From positions 186,001 to 250,000 of the forward strand of contig JASGLD010000005.1 of assembly GCA_049840395.1 (NCBI GenBank): 64,000 nt of DNA. Reading direction: 5' to 3'. How positions within the stretch are numbered: position 1 is the stretch's first letter; each line of letters begins with the position of its first letter. The notes below the pieces were generated by a model. It searched no databases, had not been told where the DNA came from, and saw only the letters and a list, made by a program, of their open reading frames with translations. The stretch comes from CAILZL01 sp049840395. Lineage in GTDB: Bacteria > Pseudomonadota > Gammaproteobacteria > Steroidobacterales > Steroidobacteraceae. Both the position numbers and the translations under genes were made by a program. Below, piece by piece: positions 34,282 through 43,295 of the stretch.

Positions 34282-34322
34282 GAGATTAGTGCAAAATCAA
34301 ACAGGACCCTACAACTAAAAAT

Positions 34323-36743
34323 TTAGATATCTAGATTTGCAACGGTCAAAGCATTACGTTCGATAAATTCGCGTCTAGGCTCGACCTGATCCCCCATGAG
34401 AGTGGAGAAAATGTCATTAGCGCCTTGCGCGTCTTCGATTCGCACCTGAATCAAACGGCGTGTCGTTGGATTGATTGTGGTATCCCAAAGTTGCTCGGGG
34501 TTCATTTCGCCCAGGCCTTTATAGCGTTGAATACTCTGGCCACGGCGAGCCTGATCGAGCAGCCAGTTTACGGCTTGCTTGAACGAGGTGACTTCCTGCT
34601 TGGCTTCACCCTTGGTGACAAAGGCCCCGTTGCCGATCAGACCCATTAAGGTCTTACCTAATTCAGCAATGCTGCGATACTCAGCGGAGGTAAAAAATTC
34701 CCGATGAATGTGCTTATCCGTACTTACTCCATGTTCGGTTCGGGTGATCTTCAAGCCGGCATTTAGCTCGCCAAGCTCGGCACGCACTTGGTAGTGACGT
34801 ACAGCGTCTTCCGCAATATTTAGTTCTTTTTCAAGCTGTGCTGCCCAATTGCTTAACCACGATGCATCATCATGTAAAGCCAACGTGACTTCAGGCGAAT
34901 ACAGCATTTGTTCAAGAACGCGCTGATCGTAACGTCTTGAGGATCGACTAATGATGCCTTGCACTTCCGTCCATTTACGTAGCAAAGCATCTAACGCATT
35001 GCCTGAGAGAAGGCCCGAATCCGAGCTGGCGGATAGAGCTGCGTTTTCTGTCGCGGACTTGAGCAATAGGTCGTTTAGCTCGTTGTCGTCTTTAACATAG
35101 GTTTCTGACTTGCCTTTTTTCACTTTGTATAGCGGCGGCTGTGCAATATAGATGTGACCACGTTCTATCAGCTGCGGCATTTGGCGATAGAAGAAAGTTA
35201 GTAGCAGCGTGCGAATATGCGAGCCGTCAACGTCGGCGTCGGTCATGATGATGATTCGGTGATAACGTAGCTTGGCCACGTCAAAATCATCTGCACCAAT
35301 ACCGCAGCCAAGCGCCGTAATCAGCGTGCCGACTTCAGCGGAAGACAACATCTTGTCGAAACGCGCTTTTTCCACATTAAGGATTTTGCCTTTTAAGGGA
35401 AGAATGGCTTGGGTACGTCGATCACGCCCCTGCTTAGCAGAACCACCTGCAGAGTCACCCTCTACCAAGAACATTTCAGATAGCGCGGGATCCTTTTCTT
35501 GGCAATCGGCGAGCTTACCCGGCAAACCTGCTATGTCGAGCGCTCCTTTACGACGGGTCATTTCACGCGCTTTTCTGGCAGCCTCTCGGGCCCGAGCAGC
35601 ATCGACGATTTTCTCAGCAATTGCCTTCGCATTCGGCGGGTTTTCTAGCAAAAACTCTTCAAGTTTTTCACTCATCGCCTGTTCAACAATGGATTTGATC
35701 TCGGAAGAAACCAATTTATCCTTAGTTTGAGATGAAAACTTTGGATCAGGCATCTTTACCGACAAAATCGCAGTTAAACCTTCGCGAGCGTCTTCACCCG
35801 TGGTGGCAAGTTTCTCCTTCGCGGAAAACTCACGCTCAATATAGCCATTCAAAGTACGCGTAAGACCAGCTCTAAAGCCCGCCAAATGAGTTCCGCCATC
35901 TTTTTGCGGAATATTGTTGGTATAGCAGTACATGTTTTCCTGGTAGGAATCATTCCACTGCATAGCCAGCTCTACCGAAATAGGTCCCTGTTCGGTCCGG
36001 AAATAAATCATGCTCTGATGAATCGGGGTTTTTGTTCGATTTAAATGCCGAACAAATTCGCGAATACCCCCTTCAGCGAGAAACTCCTCGCGCTTATCGT
36101 CACGTTCATCCACAAGATTGATGCGAACACCCGAATTTAGGAAAGACAGCTCTCGAATGCGTTTAGCCAGGATGTCGTATACAAATTCAATATGCGAGAA
36201 AGTTTCCGCGCTAGGTTTAAAACGAATAGTTGTGCCGCGTTTATCAGTTGTCCCTACTACAGCAAGGGGCGCCTGAGAATTTCCCATTCGATATTCTTGC
36301 TGATAAAGCTTCTGATCTCGATGAATGGTCAGGAGTAGGTACTCAGATAAAGCATTGACGACGGAGACGCCTACTCCGTGTAGACCACCCGAAACTTTGT
36401 ACGAGGAATCATCAAATTTACCGCCTGCATGCAAAACGGTCATGATGACTTCAGCAGCGGAAACTCCCTCTTCGGGATGGATATCCACAGGAATTCCACG
36501 GCCGTTATCCGCAACAGTTACCGATTGATCGGCATGGATGGTAACGGTGATATCCGTGCAATGCCCTGCTAGCGCTTCGTCGATCGAGTTGTCGACAACT
36601 TCAAATACCATGTGGTGCAAACCGGTACCGTCATCGGTATCACCAATATACATACCGGGCCGCTTACGCACCGCATCTAGGCCTTTTAGAACCTTGATTT
36701 TGCTGGAATCGTAAACGCTTTCGTCAGAAGGTCTTTCGCTCAT
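34323..36743 (-). CDS. gyrB: DNA gyrase subunit B
   Basis: The 806-residue ATPase subunit works with GyrA (not in the window) to introduce negative supercoils. GHKL ATPase motifs are visible (EVVDNSIDEALAG, DNGRGIPVD, GGLHGVGVSVVNAL). A TOPRIM region has EGDSAGGSAKQGRDR and TDADVDGSHIRTLLL. The C-terminal tail ends QYKGLGEMNPEQLWDTT, RLIQVRIED. Length is normal. It is the last gene of the dnaN-recF-gyrB run, 29 bases after recF. The block is more AT-rich than the window average. Confidence 0.98.
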   Translation of the reverse strand: MSERPSDESVYDSSKIKVLKGLDAVRKRPGMYIGDTDDGTGLHHMVFEVVDNSIDEALAGHCTDITVTIHADQSVTVADNGRGIPVDIHPEEGVSAAEVIMTVLHAGGKFDDSSYKVSGGLHGVGVSVVNALSEYLLLTIHRDQKLYQQEYRMGNSQAPLAVVGTTDKRGTTIRFKPSAETFSHIEFVYDILAKRIRELSFLNSGVRINLVDERDDKREEFLAEGGIREFVRHLNRTKTPIHQSMIYFRTEQGPISVELAMQWNDSYQENMYCYTNNIPQKDGGTHLAGFRAGLTRTLNGYIEREFSAKEKLATTGEDAREGLTAILSVKMPDPKFSSQTKDKLVSSEIKSIVEQAMSEKLEEFLLENPPNAKAIAEKIVDAARAREAARKAREMTRRKGALDIAGLPGKLADCQEKDPALSEMFLVEGDSAGGSAKQGRDRRTQAILPLKGKILNVEKARFDKMLSSAEVGTLITALGCGIGADDFDVAKLRYHRIIIMTDADVDGSHIRTLLLTFFYRQMPQLIERGHIYIAQPPLYKVKKGKSETYVKDDNELNDLLLKSATENAALSASSDSGLLSGNALDALLRKWTEVQGIISRSSRRYDQRVLEQMLYSPEVTLALHDDASWLSNWAAQLEKELNIAEDAVRHYQVRAELGELNAGLKITRTEHGVSTDKHIHREFFTSAEYRSIAELGKTLMGLIGNGAFVTKGEAKQEVTSFKQAVNWLLDQARRGQSIQRYKGLGEMNPEQLWDTTINPTTRRLIQVRIEDAQGANDIFSTLMGDQVEPRREFIERNALTVANLDI

Positions 36744-36772
36744 TCTTTAATCCAAGAGATTTAGCATTGGCA

Positions 36773-37840
36773 TTATGCCACTGCTCGTACTTCCCCGTGT
36801 TCCACGTGAAACAATCGAGCTGTGGGGAAGATATTTTTAAGGTCAGTATCTAAGGAAGTGACTATTAACTGGGCGGGAATTTGCGCAATAGCACCCAGCA
36901 GTTTTCCTAAGTTATCCACATCCAGTTCTGCTGCGGGATCATCTATAAGCAAACAAGCTGGGGAAGCCCCAGTGGCAATTCGATGCTGCTGCTGTGCAAG
37001 TATAAATGCGCATGCCAGCATTTTTTGCTGGCCTCGCGATACCTGTTCTTTAGCAGCGAAGTTTTCCACTTTTAAAATGATGTCTGCGCGATGCGGACCA
37101 GGGCTCGTAGCGCCTTTTATCTGATCCCGTGTAAATGCCTCTTTAAGCGCTGCTTCAAATTCTAAGTTTTTTTTCCAACCCTTAAAATATTCGATATCAA
37201 CCTTTAACCCTAAGAGCTCCCTTCCTAAATTACCAATAAAGGGCTTGAGTTCACCGAGATACTTTTCCCGTAGCAGAGCAATTAGGGATCCTTGCTCTAT
37301 CAACTCTTGATCCCAAATCTTAAGGACATTTAGCGGCTGCTTAGATTTAAGCGCAGCATTCCGTTGTCTTAGAGCTCGCTGATACCGTCTATAGGCCTGG
37401 TGAAATTGGTGTTCCACGTGGAACACTCCCCAATCAACAAAACGACGTCGACGATTAGGTCCATCCTCCAGGAGTCTATGAACCTCTGGATCAATAATCT
37501 GGACGGGTAGCCTTGACGCTAAATCAGCAAAGGTATTGGCGGGCTCACCATTAATTCTGATTTCCTTACCGTCCTTACTGCCCTTAATACCAACGATGTC
37601 TGCCACGGGACCCATTTGAAGCCGTCCCACTAATAAAAAGTCGTCGGTACCGCGACTTATTAGTGCTTCAGTTTGAGGGCTTCGAAACGATTGGCCTGTC
37701 CCTAGTAAAGAGATAGCCTCCAATAGACTGGTCTTACCGGAGGCATTCTGGCCAACTATTAAATTAATTCTGGAATCAAATTCAAGCCGAGCTCGATCTA
37801 TACACCGAAACCGCTCTACATCTAGTTGCAGAAGGGTCAT
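36773..37840 (-). CDS. recF: DNA replication and repair protein RecF
   Basis: The 355-residue SMC-like ATPase helps load RecA at gaps in replicated DNA. Walker A is GQNASGKTS near residue 30. The signature region includes VSRGQQKMLACAFILAQ, and Walker B is ACLLIDDPAAELD. It starts 16 bases after dnaN. A perfect DnaA box (TTATCCACA, 36912-36920) falls in the coding sequence; it encodes VDN on this strand and may be chance. Confidence 0.96.
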   Translation of the reverse strand: MTLLQLDVERFRCIDRARLEFDSRINLIVGQNASGKTSLLEAISLLGTGQSFRSPQTEALISRGTDDFLLVGRLQMGPVADIVGIKGSKDGKEIRINGEPANTFADLASRLPVQIIDPEVHRLLEDGPNRRRRFVDWGVFHVEHQFHQAYRRYQRALRQRNAALKSKQPLNVLKIWDQELIEQGSLIALLREKYLGELKPFIGNLGRELLGLKVDIEYFKGWKKNLEFEAALKEAFTRDQIKGATSPGPHRADIILKVENFAAKEQVSRGQQKMLACAFILAQQQHRIATGASPACLLIDDPAAELDVDNLGKLLGAIAQIPAQLIVTSLDTDLKNIFPTARLFHVEHGEVRAVA

Positions 37841-37856
37841 CCAAATCTCAAGCTGA

Positions 37857-38954
37857 TCAAAGACGCATAGGCATGACGACGAAGCGTGAATTCACACCAC
37901 CCGGAGCCTTAATCAGGCAGCTGCTGTTTCCATCGGTAAAGCCTAGCTCGACTTGTTCACCTTCAACTGCGGCCAAGGCTTCCATCAAGTAATTAACATT
38001 GAAACCAATTTCCATTGATTCGCCGGTGTGCCCTACCTCAAGTTCTTCTTCTGCCTCTTCCTGCTCAGGGTTATGAGCTTGGAGCACCAAAAGACCAGGT
38101 TTTAAAGTGAGCCGGATACCACGATATTTTTCGTTAGAAAGAATAGCTGCACGCTGCAACGCCGTACGCAAATTTAGGCGGTCAGCACTCACAATTCTCG
38201 TTGGTTGATCAGGAATAACTCGTCCGTAGTCGGGGAAACGACCGTCAATTAGCTTAGAGGTAAAACGTACTCCATCAACGCTAACACGCATGTGATTAGA
38301 GCTAATGCTAATTTCAATCTCACCTTGGGTACCCAGAATGCGTTGCAATTCTAGTACTCCCTTTCGTGGCAGGATTACCTGCAAATTTGCAGCAATCGGA
38401 TCATTCAATTTGGCTTCCGCTAAAGCAAGACGATGGCCATCAGTGGCTACCAAACGAAGTTGCTGCTCAGTTAATTCGAACAACAAGCCATTTAAGTAAT
38501 AACGCACGTCTTGTTGGGCCATTGAGAAGTGAGTCTTCTCTAATAGAGTCTTGATCTCACTCTGAGGCAAACTGAACTTCTGTTTGGCATCTATGTTTTC
38601 TACTACTGGGAAGTCAGAAGCAGACAACGTTGCTAATGTGAAACGGCTTTTACCGGATCGTACGATTGCCCTTTCAGCTTCTATGCTCAATGTAACTTGA
38701 GCCTTCTCGGGAAGTGCCTTGATGATGTCTAGAAGTTTGCGGCCTGGCAGAGTGATTTCTCCCCCTGCTTGAATATTTGCGGCACCTGTAGCACTAAGTT
38801 CAACTTCCAAATCGCTAGCTGTAATCGTCAGCGTCTGATCCTTAGCGACCAAAAGCACATTCGCTAAAATTGGCATGGTTTGGCGTTTTTCCACTACCCC
38901 AATGACTGCGAGTAATGGAACAAGGATCGATTCACGGTCTGCGCTGAACTTCAT
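37857..38954 (-). CDS. dnaN: DNA polymerase III sliding clamp (beta subunit)
   Basis: The 365-residue protein forms the ring clamp that tethers the replicative polymerase. Three tandem clamp domains fit the length. The N-terminus MKFSADRESILVPLLAVIGVVEKR and the C-terminus NSRFVVMPMRL match the family. The usual dnaA-dnaN order is kept but separated by a 233-base AT-rich gap with DnaA boxes. Confidence 0.97.
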   Translation of the reverse strand: MKFSADRESILVPLLAVIGVVEKRQTMPILANVLLVAKDQTLTITASDLEVELSATGAANIQAGGEITLPGRKLLDIIKALPEKAQVTLSIEAERAIVRSGKSRFTLATLSASDFPVVENIDAKQKFSLPQSEIKTLLEKTHFSMAQQDVRYYLNGLLFELTEQQLRLVATDGHRLALAEAKLNDPIAANLQVILPRKGVLELQRILGTQGEIEISISSNHMRVSVDGVRFTSKLIDGRFPDYGRVIPDQPTRIVSADRLNLRTALQRAAILSNEKYRGIRLTLKPGLLVLQAHNPEQEEAEEELEVGHTGESMEIGFNVNYLMEALAAVEGEQVELGFTDGNSSCLIKAPGGVNSRFVVMPMRL

Positions 38955-39133
38955 GTCGGCACCATCTGATAATGATTTATTAATAAAATACTTAATATAT
39001 AAATATTATTGTTATTACTAAGGCACTTGATATCTGTGAGAAACCTAGTTAATAGCAATAAAATCAATAACTTAAACTCTATAAAAACCGACTAATAACT
39101 TATTCATTGACTCTGTCTATCCTGTCTAAATTC

Positions 39134-39142
39134 TGTGGATAA
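39134..39142 (-). promoter_or_regulatory. DnaA box
   Basis: TGTGGATAA, the exact reverse complement of the consensus TTATCCACA, lies in the dnaN-dnaA gap. Confidence 0.8.
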
Positions 39143-39167
39143 AATTCTGTTTAATATTGAACACACT

Positions 39168-39176
39168 TTATCCACA
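39168..39176 (+). promoter_or_regulatory. DnaA box
   Basis: An exact TTATCCACA lies 12 bases before the dnaA stop codon end of the gap. It faces the box at 39134. Confidence 0.8.
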
Positions 39177-39187
39177 GCTTAACGACA

Positions 39188-40552
39188 TCATCCCGTCAGA
39201 GTTCTCAACAAGTTCTGATATTCCTCTCGGCTTCTGATTTCCGTTTCACGTAAGTCCTTGATAACTCTGCAAGCATGCAACACCGTAGTATGGTCGCGCC
39301 CGCCAAATGCGTCACCTATTTCAGGCAGACTATGAGTCGTTAACTCTTTAGCCAGAGCCATGGCCATTTGCCGCGGCCGAGCGATAGAACGGCTACGTCG
39401 CTTCGATAACAAATCGGCAACACGGATCTTGTAATACTCAGCCACGATTTTTTGGATGTTCTCGATCGTAACTAGACGAGCCTGCAACGCTAAAAGATCG
39501 CGGAGTGCGTCTTTAGCGAAATCTAGAGTAATAGGCCGACCGGTAAACTGTGCATTGGCAACTACGCGCCGTAAAGCGCCTTCCAGCTCACGAACGTTCG
39601 AACGGATTCGTTGAGCGATGAAAAAAGCGACTTCTTCCGGCAGAGGCACACTTCCCAAAGCGGCTTTGCTCATCAGAATCGCCACGCTGGTTTCCAATTC
39701 GGGAGGTTCCACCGATACCGTTAAACCCCAACCAAATCGAGATTTCAAACGCTCTTCCAAACCATCAACTTCCTTGGGATAACGATCACAGGTCAGGATG
39801 ATTTGTTGTTGTGCTTCGAAAAGTGCATTGAAGGTGTGAAAAAACTCTTCTTGAGAACGGTCTTTACCGGCGAAAAATTGAATATCATCAATCAACAACG
39901 CATCCAGAGAACGGTAAGCCGTTTTGAATTCATTGATGCTGTTGTGCTGCAGGGCTTTAACCATGTCACCAACAAATCTTTCAGAATGCACATAAGCGAT
40001 TCGGGCATTCGGTAGTCGGTCGCGAATCGCATTGCCCACTGCATGCATCAAATGGGTTTTACCTAACCCCACTCCGCCATAGATAAATAAGGGGTTGTAA
40101 GCCCTGCCTGGGTTCTGAGCGACTTGCTGCGCAGCTGCACGCGCCAGCTGATTGCTTTTGCCCTCGACGAAATTGGCAAAGGTGAAGTCCGGATTCAACC
40201 GGCCACCCAAGTTACTGAACATCGTCGTCTTCGCCGGTATTGCTGGAGTTGAAGAGGCTCTACTTAGATTCGCCTCATTGACTGCCGTTATGGCAGGGCG
40301 AGAACCTACTTCCAAAACCAGCGAAGTCGCTTTTTCCCCTTTATCGGGATCAGGGAGCGTCTGGCAGAGCTGGGTGAGACGAGGCAGAACGTTTTCATTT
40401 ACCCATTCCGCAACGAAGCGATTGGGCGCGTACAGACGAAGGACAGCACCCTCCGCCACCGCTTGTAGCGGCCGAACCCAGGTGTTGAATTGCTGCTCGG
40501 GCATATCTGCTTCGAGTTGACGCAAACAACGGTTCCACAACGAGCCTGACAC
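39188..40552 (-). CDS. dnaA: Chromosomal replication initiator DnaA
   Basis: The 454-residue initiator binds DnaA boxes and opens oriC. Domain I begins LWNRCLRQLEADMPEQQFNTW. Domain III has Walker A GGVGLGKT (159-166) and DDIQFFAGK. The DNA-binding domain IV carries the signature FGGRDHTTVLHACR near the C-terminus. It starts with GTG at 40552. The gene is divergent from rpmH, with a DnaA box in the shared upstream region that suits autoregulation. Confidence 0.98.
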   Translation of the reverse strand: MSGSLWNRCLRQLEADMPEQQFNTWVRPLQAVAEGAVLRLYAPNRFVAEWVNENVLPRLTQLCQTLPDPDKGEKATSLVLEVGSRPAITAVNEANLSRASSTPAIPAKTTMFSNLGGRLNPDFTFANFVEGKSNQLARAAAQQVAQNPGRAYNPLFIYGGVGLGKTHLMHAVGNAIRDRLPNARIAYVHSERFVGDMVKALQHNSINEFKTAYRSLDALLIDDIQFFAGKDRSQEEFFHTFNALFEAQQQIILTCDRYPKEVDGLEERLKSRFGWGLTVSVEPPELETSVAILMSKAALGSVPLPEEVAFFIAQRIRSNVRELEGALRRVVANAQFTGRPITLDFAKDALRDLLALQARLVTIENIQKIVAEYYKIRVADLLSKRRSRSIARPRQMAMALAKELTTHSLPEIGDAFGGRDHTTVLHACRVIKDLRETEIRSREEYQNLLRTLTG

Positions 40553-40629
40553 GGTTCGTGATCTCTAATCGTTTTTTATTGGAGCGGGGGGGGTGAAAGG
40601 GACGAGAGTCTATACCGAGTTCTAACGAC

Positions 40630-40638
40630 TTATCCACA
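40630..40638 (+). promoter_or_regulatory. DnaA box upstream of dnaA
   Basis: An exact TTATCCACA lies in the dnaA-rpmH gap, the usual place for DnaA autoregulation or part of a bipartite origin. Confidence 0.75.
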
Positions 40639-40701
40639 GGCATCTATGTCTAACTAGAGGCGGATACAACGGCACTTCGGCAGGTTTTACCAACGTCTAT
40701 C

Positions 40702-40730
40702 TTGACACCCGGCAGACCCGCCCGTACCCT
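40702..40730 (+). promoter_or_regulatory. Sigma-70 promoter of rpmH-rnpA
   Basis: A perfect -35 TTGACA (40702-40707) is followed by a 17-base spacer and the -10 TACCCT (40725-40730). Transcription would start near 40737, about 50 bases before the rpmH ATG. Confidence 0.7.
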
Positions 40731-40789
40731 TGCCGCCCCTTATTAGATGGGACTGGGCTAATTAGCTCGGTACCTGGCAGGACTTAGAT

Positions 40790-40924
40790 ATGAAGCGCAC
40801 GTACCAACCCAGCAATCTTCATCGCAAGCGAGTTCATGGCTTCCGTGCGCGTATGGCAACTAAAGGCGGTCGCTTGGTATTGGCCCGTCGTCGCGCCAAA
40901 GGCCGCAAGCGTCTCTGCGTGTAA
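40790..40924 (+). CDS. rpmH: 50S ribosomal protein L34
   Basis: The 44-residue basic protein reads MKRTYQPSNLHRKRVHGFR and continues with MATKGGRLVLARRRAKGRKR, the L34 sequence. CAGGA lies 7-11 bases before the ATG. It opens the rpmH-rnpA-yidD-yidC run. The C-terminus RLCV is a slight variant of the usual RLTV or RLSA. Confidence 0.97.
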   Translation: MKRTYQPSNLHRKRVHGFRARMATKGGRLVLARRRAKGRKRLCV

Positions 40925-40967
40925 TTGACGACCGCAGCGCGGCGTTTTCACCTTTGGTCTCAGTTGT

Positions 40968-41321
40968 GTGCCCACTTTCACTCCGGCCCAACGCCTAGTC
41001 CACAAAGCCCAGTTTGACGCCGTTTATCAACAAGGTAGTAAACTGGGCGACTCCTGTTTTTTGATTCTGATCAAACCGAACGAATTAAAAACTACCCGTC
41101 TGGGTTTGTCGGTTTCTGCACGCACCGTAGGCAATGCCGTGAATCGCAACCGCATCAAACGTGTGATTCGCAATTCATTTCGACTCAGTGCTCATCAACT
41201 TCCATCGGTGGATATCGTCGTGAATACCCGCCCTGGTGCGCGCGATACTATTAATTCCGTGCTGGCCGAACGTCTCGCGCAGCATTGGAAAAATGTGGTG
41301 AAACGATGCGCCGCGCCTTGA
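40968..41321 (+). CDS. rnpA: Ribonuclease P protein component
   Basis: The 117-residue basic protein assists the RNase P RNA in maturing tRNA 5' ends. The RNR motif region NAVNRNRIKRVIRNSFR is clear, preceded by RLGLSVSARTVGNAV. It starts with GTG; no in-frame ATG lies upstream of the match. Its 3' end overlaps yidD. The RNase P RNA gene is not in this window. Confidence 0.95.
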   Translation: MPTFTPAQRLVHKAQFDAVYQQGSKLGDSCFLILIKPNELKTTRLGLSVSARTVGNAVNRNRIKRVIRNSFRLSAHQLPSVDIVVNTRPGARDTINSVLAERLAQHWKNVVKRCAAP

Positions 41322-41578
41322 TTGCTGTAATAAGCGGGTATCGTTACCTGATCAGCCCCTGGCTGGGTCAAAATTGCCGTTTTTATCCCAGCTGTTCCTG
41401 TTATGCCCAACAAGCGCTAAGTGAGCATGGCAGTATTAAAGGTCTGTATCTGAGTTTCCGCCGCATCATGCGTTGTCATCCGTGGCATCCAGGCGGCTAC
41501 GACCCGGTACCCAATATTCAAGTTACTGACTCATCAACTTCTCCTCAAAACCACACCGGCAATTGTTCGCATGGATAA
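41306..41578 (+). CDS. yidD: Membrane protein insertion efficiency factor YidD
   Basis: The 90-residue protein has the conserved core GYRYLISPWLGQNCRFYPSCSCYA and RIMRCHPWHPGGYDPVP. It supports membrane protein insertion along with YidC. The ATG at 41306 lies inside the end of rnpA, and its stop overlaps the yidC start by 8 bases, so this run is translationally coupled. Confidence 0.95.
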   Translation: MRRALIAVISGYRYLISPWLGQNCRFYPSCSCYAQQALSEHGSIKGLYLSFRRIMRCHPWHPGGYDPVPNIQVTDSSTSPQNHTGNCSHG

Positions 41579-43250
41579 CAAACGCATTTTTTTATGGGGT
41601 GCTGTCGGCATCCTGCTGTGGTTGAACTTCGTTACCTGGCAACGCGACTATCCACCGACCGCTACTAAGGCTGCGGAAGTGACTAGCTCTTCAGCTGCTA
41701 GTACTAGCCTGCCTACACTGCCTACAACGAGTACATCGGCTGGCGCCATGCCTACACCTGCATCGAGTACAAATACTGAAACGGCACCCACTACGGCAGT
41801 TGCAACCGGTAGCAAAGTCCACGTCGTCACCGATGTGCTGGATCTGGATCTGAATACTCGTGGTGGTGACATCGAGCGCGCCAACCTGCTGCAATACTCA
41901 GTCAGTAAAGAGCAAGCAGATACGCCGGTGCAATTACTGAGCGATGCGCCCTCCAGCTTATTTGTTGCACGTTCCGGCCTGTTAGCAAGTAACCCAGATA
42001 CTGCGCCTAATCATTTGGCGATATATAGCAGCGCCGCGAATGAATACCGTATGGAAGCAGGTCAAGAGGAATTAGCGGTAAAATTGAGTTGGATGGATGC
42101 GCAGGGTGTTGCTATCGATAAAATTTACACATTCAAGCGAGGCAGCTACGCAGTCTCTGTTCGCTACGAAGTGCACAACAACAGCAGTAACGAATGGCAA
42201 GGTGCGTCCTACGTACAGTTGTTCCGTCACGATCCGCCCGTTAAATACTCAATGCTCGATGCCTCCACTATCGCCTACCGTGGTCCGGCCATATACAACG
42301 GCAAGTACAGCAAGCTGAAATTGACGGATAAGAACAGCCGCGACTATAAATCCAGTATTACCGGTGGTTGGATGGCTGGCTTGCAACACTACTTTGTTGT
42401 TGCCGCTGTGCCACCTAAGGACCAGAGCTATGACTATTCTCTGGCAGTTGAAGGCGATAGCAACTATACCTTCACCTATCGCGGACCCCTGCAAAGTGTC
42501 GCGGCAGGCGCTTCCGCGCAGCTGACTGAAACAGTATTTATCGGCCCAAAATTGCAGGATCAACTGGCTGTAACTGGACCCGAACTTGACCGTACTACAG
42601 ACTACGGTACTTACCTGTACATCATTGCTCATCCTCTATTCCTGATATTGAAGTTTATACATGGCTTCGTCAGTAATTGGGGAATCACGATCATCATCAC
42701 CACGCTTTTGATCAAGCTGGCGTTCTATCGACTTACCGCTTCCAGCGGTCGCTCTATGGCCAAGATGCGTACCATCGGGCCAAAACTTAAATCTCTGCAA
42801 GAACGTTTCAAGGATGATCGCGAAGCATTAGGTCGGGCTACGATGGAGCTGTATAAGAAAGAAAAAATCAATCCTGTGGCTGGCTGTCTGCCGATGTTGA
42901 TTCAAATCCCCTTCTTTATGGGCTTTTATTGGGTGCTGCTGGAGAGCGTGGAGTTGCGTCAGGCACCGTTCTTCGGTTGGGTCACTGACTTATCATCACG
43001 CGATCCATACTTCATTCTGCCGCTGATCATGGGCGTGGCGAACTTCGTGCAGTTCAAAATGAATCCGCCGCCACCGGATCCCATGCAGGCCAAGATCATG
43101 GCATTCATGCCTGTGATGATGACGGTAATGATGGCTTGGTTCCCTGCCGGCTTGGTGTTGTACTGGATTACCAACACGGCCATATCCGCCTTGCAGCAAT
43201 GGCGCATCAACAAACTGGTAGCAGCGGACGCTAAACAAGCGCTCGTTTGA
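41571..43250 (+). CDS. yidC: Membrane protein insertase YidC
   Basis: The 559-residue insertase has an N-terminal membrane anchor (FLWGAVGILLWLNFV), a Ser/Thr-rich linker (about 30-75) and a large periplasmic domain. The conserved C-terminal insertase core reads NWGITIIITTLLIKLAFY, YKKEKINPVAGCLPMLIQIPFF, and WFPAGLVLYWITNTAIS. It inserts inner-membrane proteins with or without SecYEG. It overlaps yidD. Confidence 0.98.
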   Translation: MDNKRIFLWGAVGILLWLNFVTWQRDYPPTATKAAEVTSSSAASTSLPTLPTTSTSAGAMPTPASSTNTETAPTTAVATGSKVHVVTDVLDLDLNTRGGDIERANLLQYSVSKEQADTPVQLLSDAPSSLFVARSGLLASNPDTAPNHLAIYSSAANEYRMEAGQEELAVKLSWMDAQGVAIDKIYTFKRGSYAVSVRYEVHNNSSNEWQGASYVQLFRHDPPVKYSMLDASTIAYRGPAIYNGKYSKLKLTDKNSRDYKSSITGGWMAGLQHYFVVAAVPPKDQSYDYSLAVEGDSNYTFTYRGPLQSVAAGASAQLTETVFIGPKLQDQLAVTGPELDRTTDYGTYLYIIAHPLFLILKFIHGFVSNWGITIIITTLLIKLAFYRLTASSGRSMAKMRTIGPKLKSLQERFKDDREALGRATMELYKKEKINPVAGCLPMLIQIPFFMGFYWVLLESVELRQAPFFGWVTDLSSRDPYFILPLIMGVANFVQFKMNPPPPDPMQAKIMAFMPVMMTVMMAWFPAGLVLYWITNTAISALQQWRINKLVAADAKQALV

Positions 43251-43295
43251 TCCTCTCGGTCGCGGCACATCAAGAGTGTGCCTTGCGGTAGCAAC

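Larger units (their letters stand above)
38955..39187. other. Candidate replication origin (oriC) between dnaN and dnaA
   Basis: This 233-base gap is strongly AT-rich in its first 130 bases (TTATTAATAAAATACTTAAT and similar), a plausible duplex-unwinding element. Two perfect DnaA boxes follow in opposite orientation at 39134-39142 and 39168-39176. Its place between dnaA and dnaN is a known oriC position in Gammaproteobacteria such as Xanthomonas. Two perfect boxes are fewer than many known origins have, so more degenerate boxes or a second cluster near rpmH may contribute. Confidence 0.65.
40553..40789. promoter_or_regulatory. Divergent dnaA/rpmH control region
   Basis: This 237-base region holds a perfect DnaA box (40630-40638), an eight-G run (40586-40593) and the rpmH promoter. 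The DnaA box is on the dnaA side, about 78 bases upstream of the dnaA GTG, a likely autoregulation site. Confidence 0.7.

Noticed and set aside
36912..36920. Perfect DnaA box inside recF as part of oriC
   Set aside because: It encodes the conserved VDN of RecF on the minus strand and is 2 kb from the other boxes, so chance is the simplest reading.
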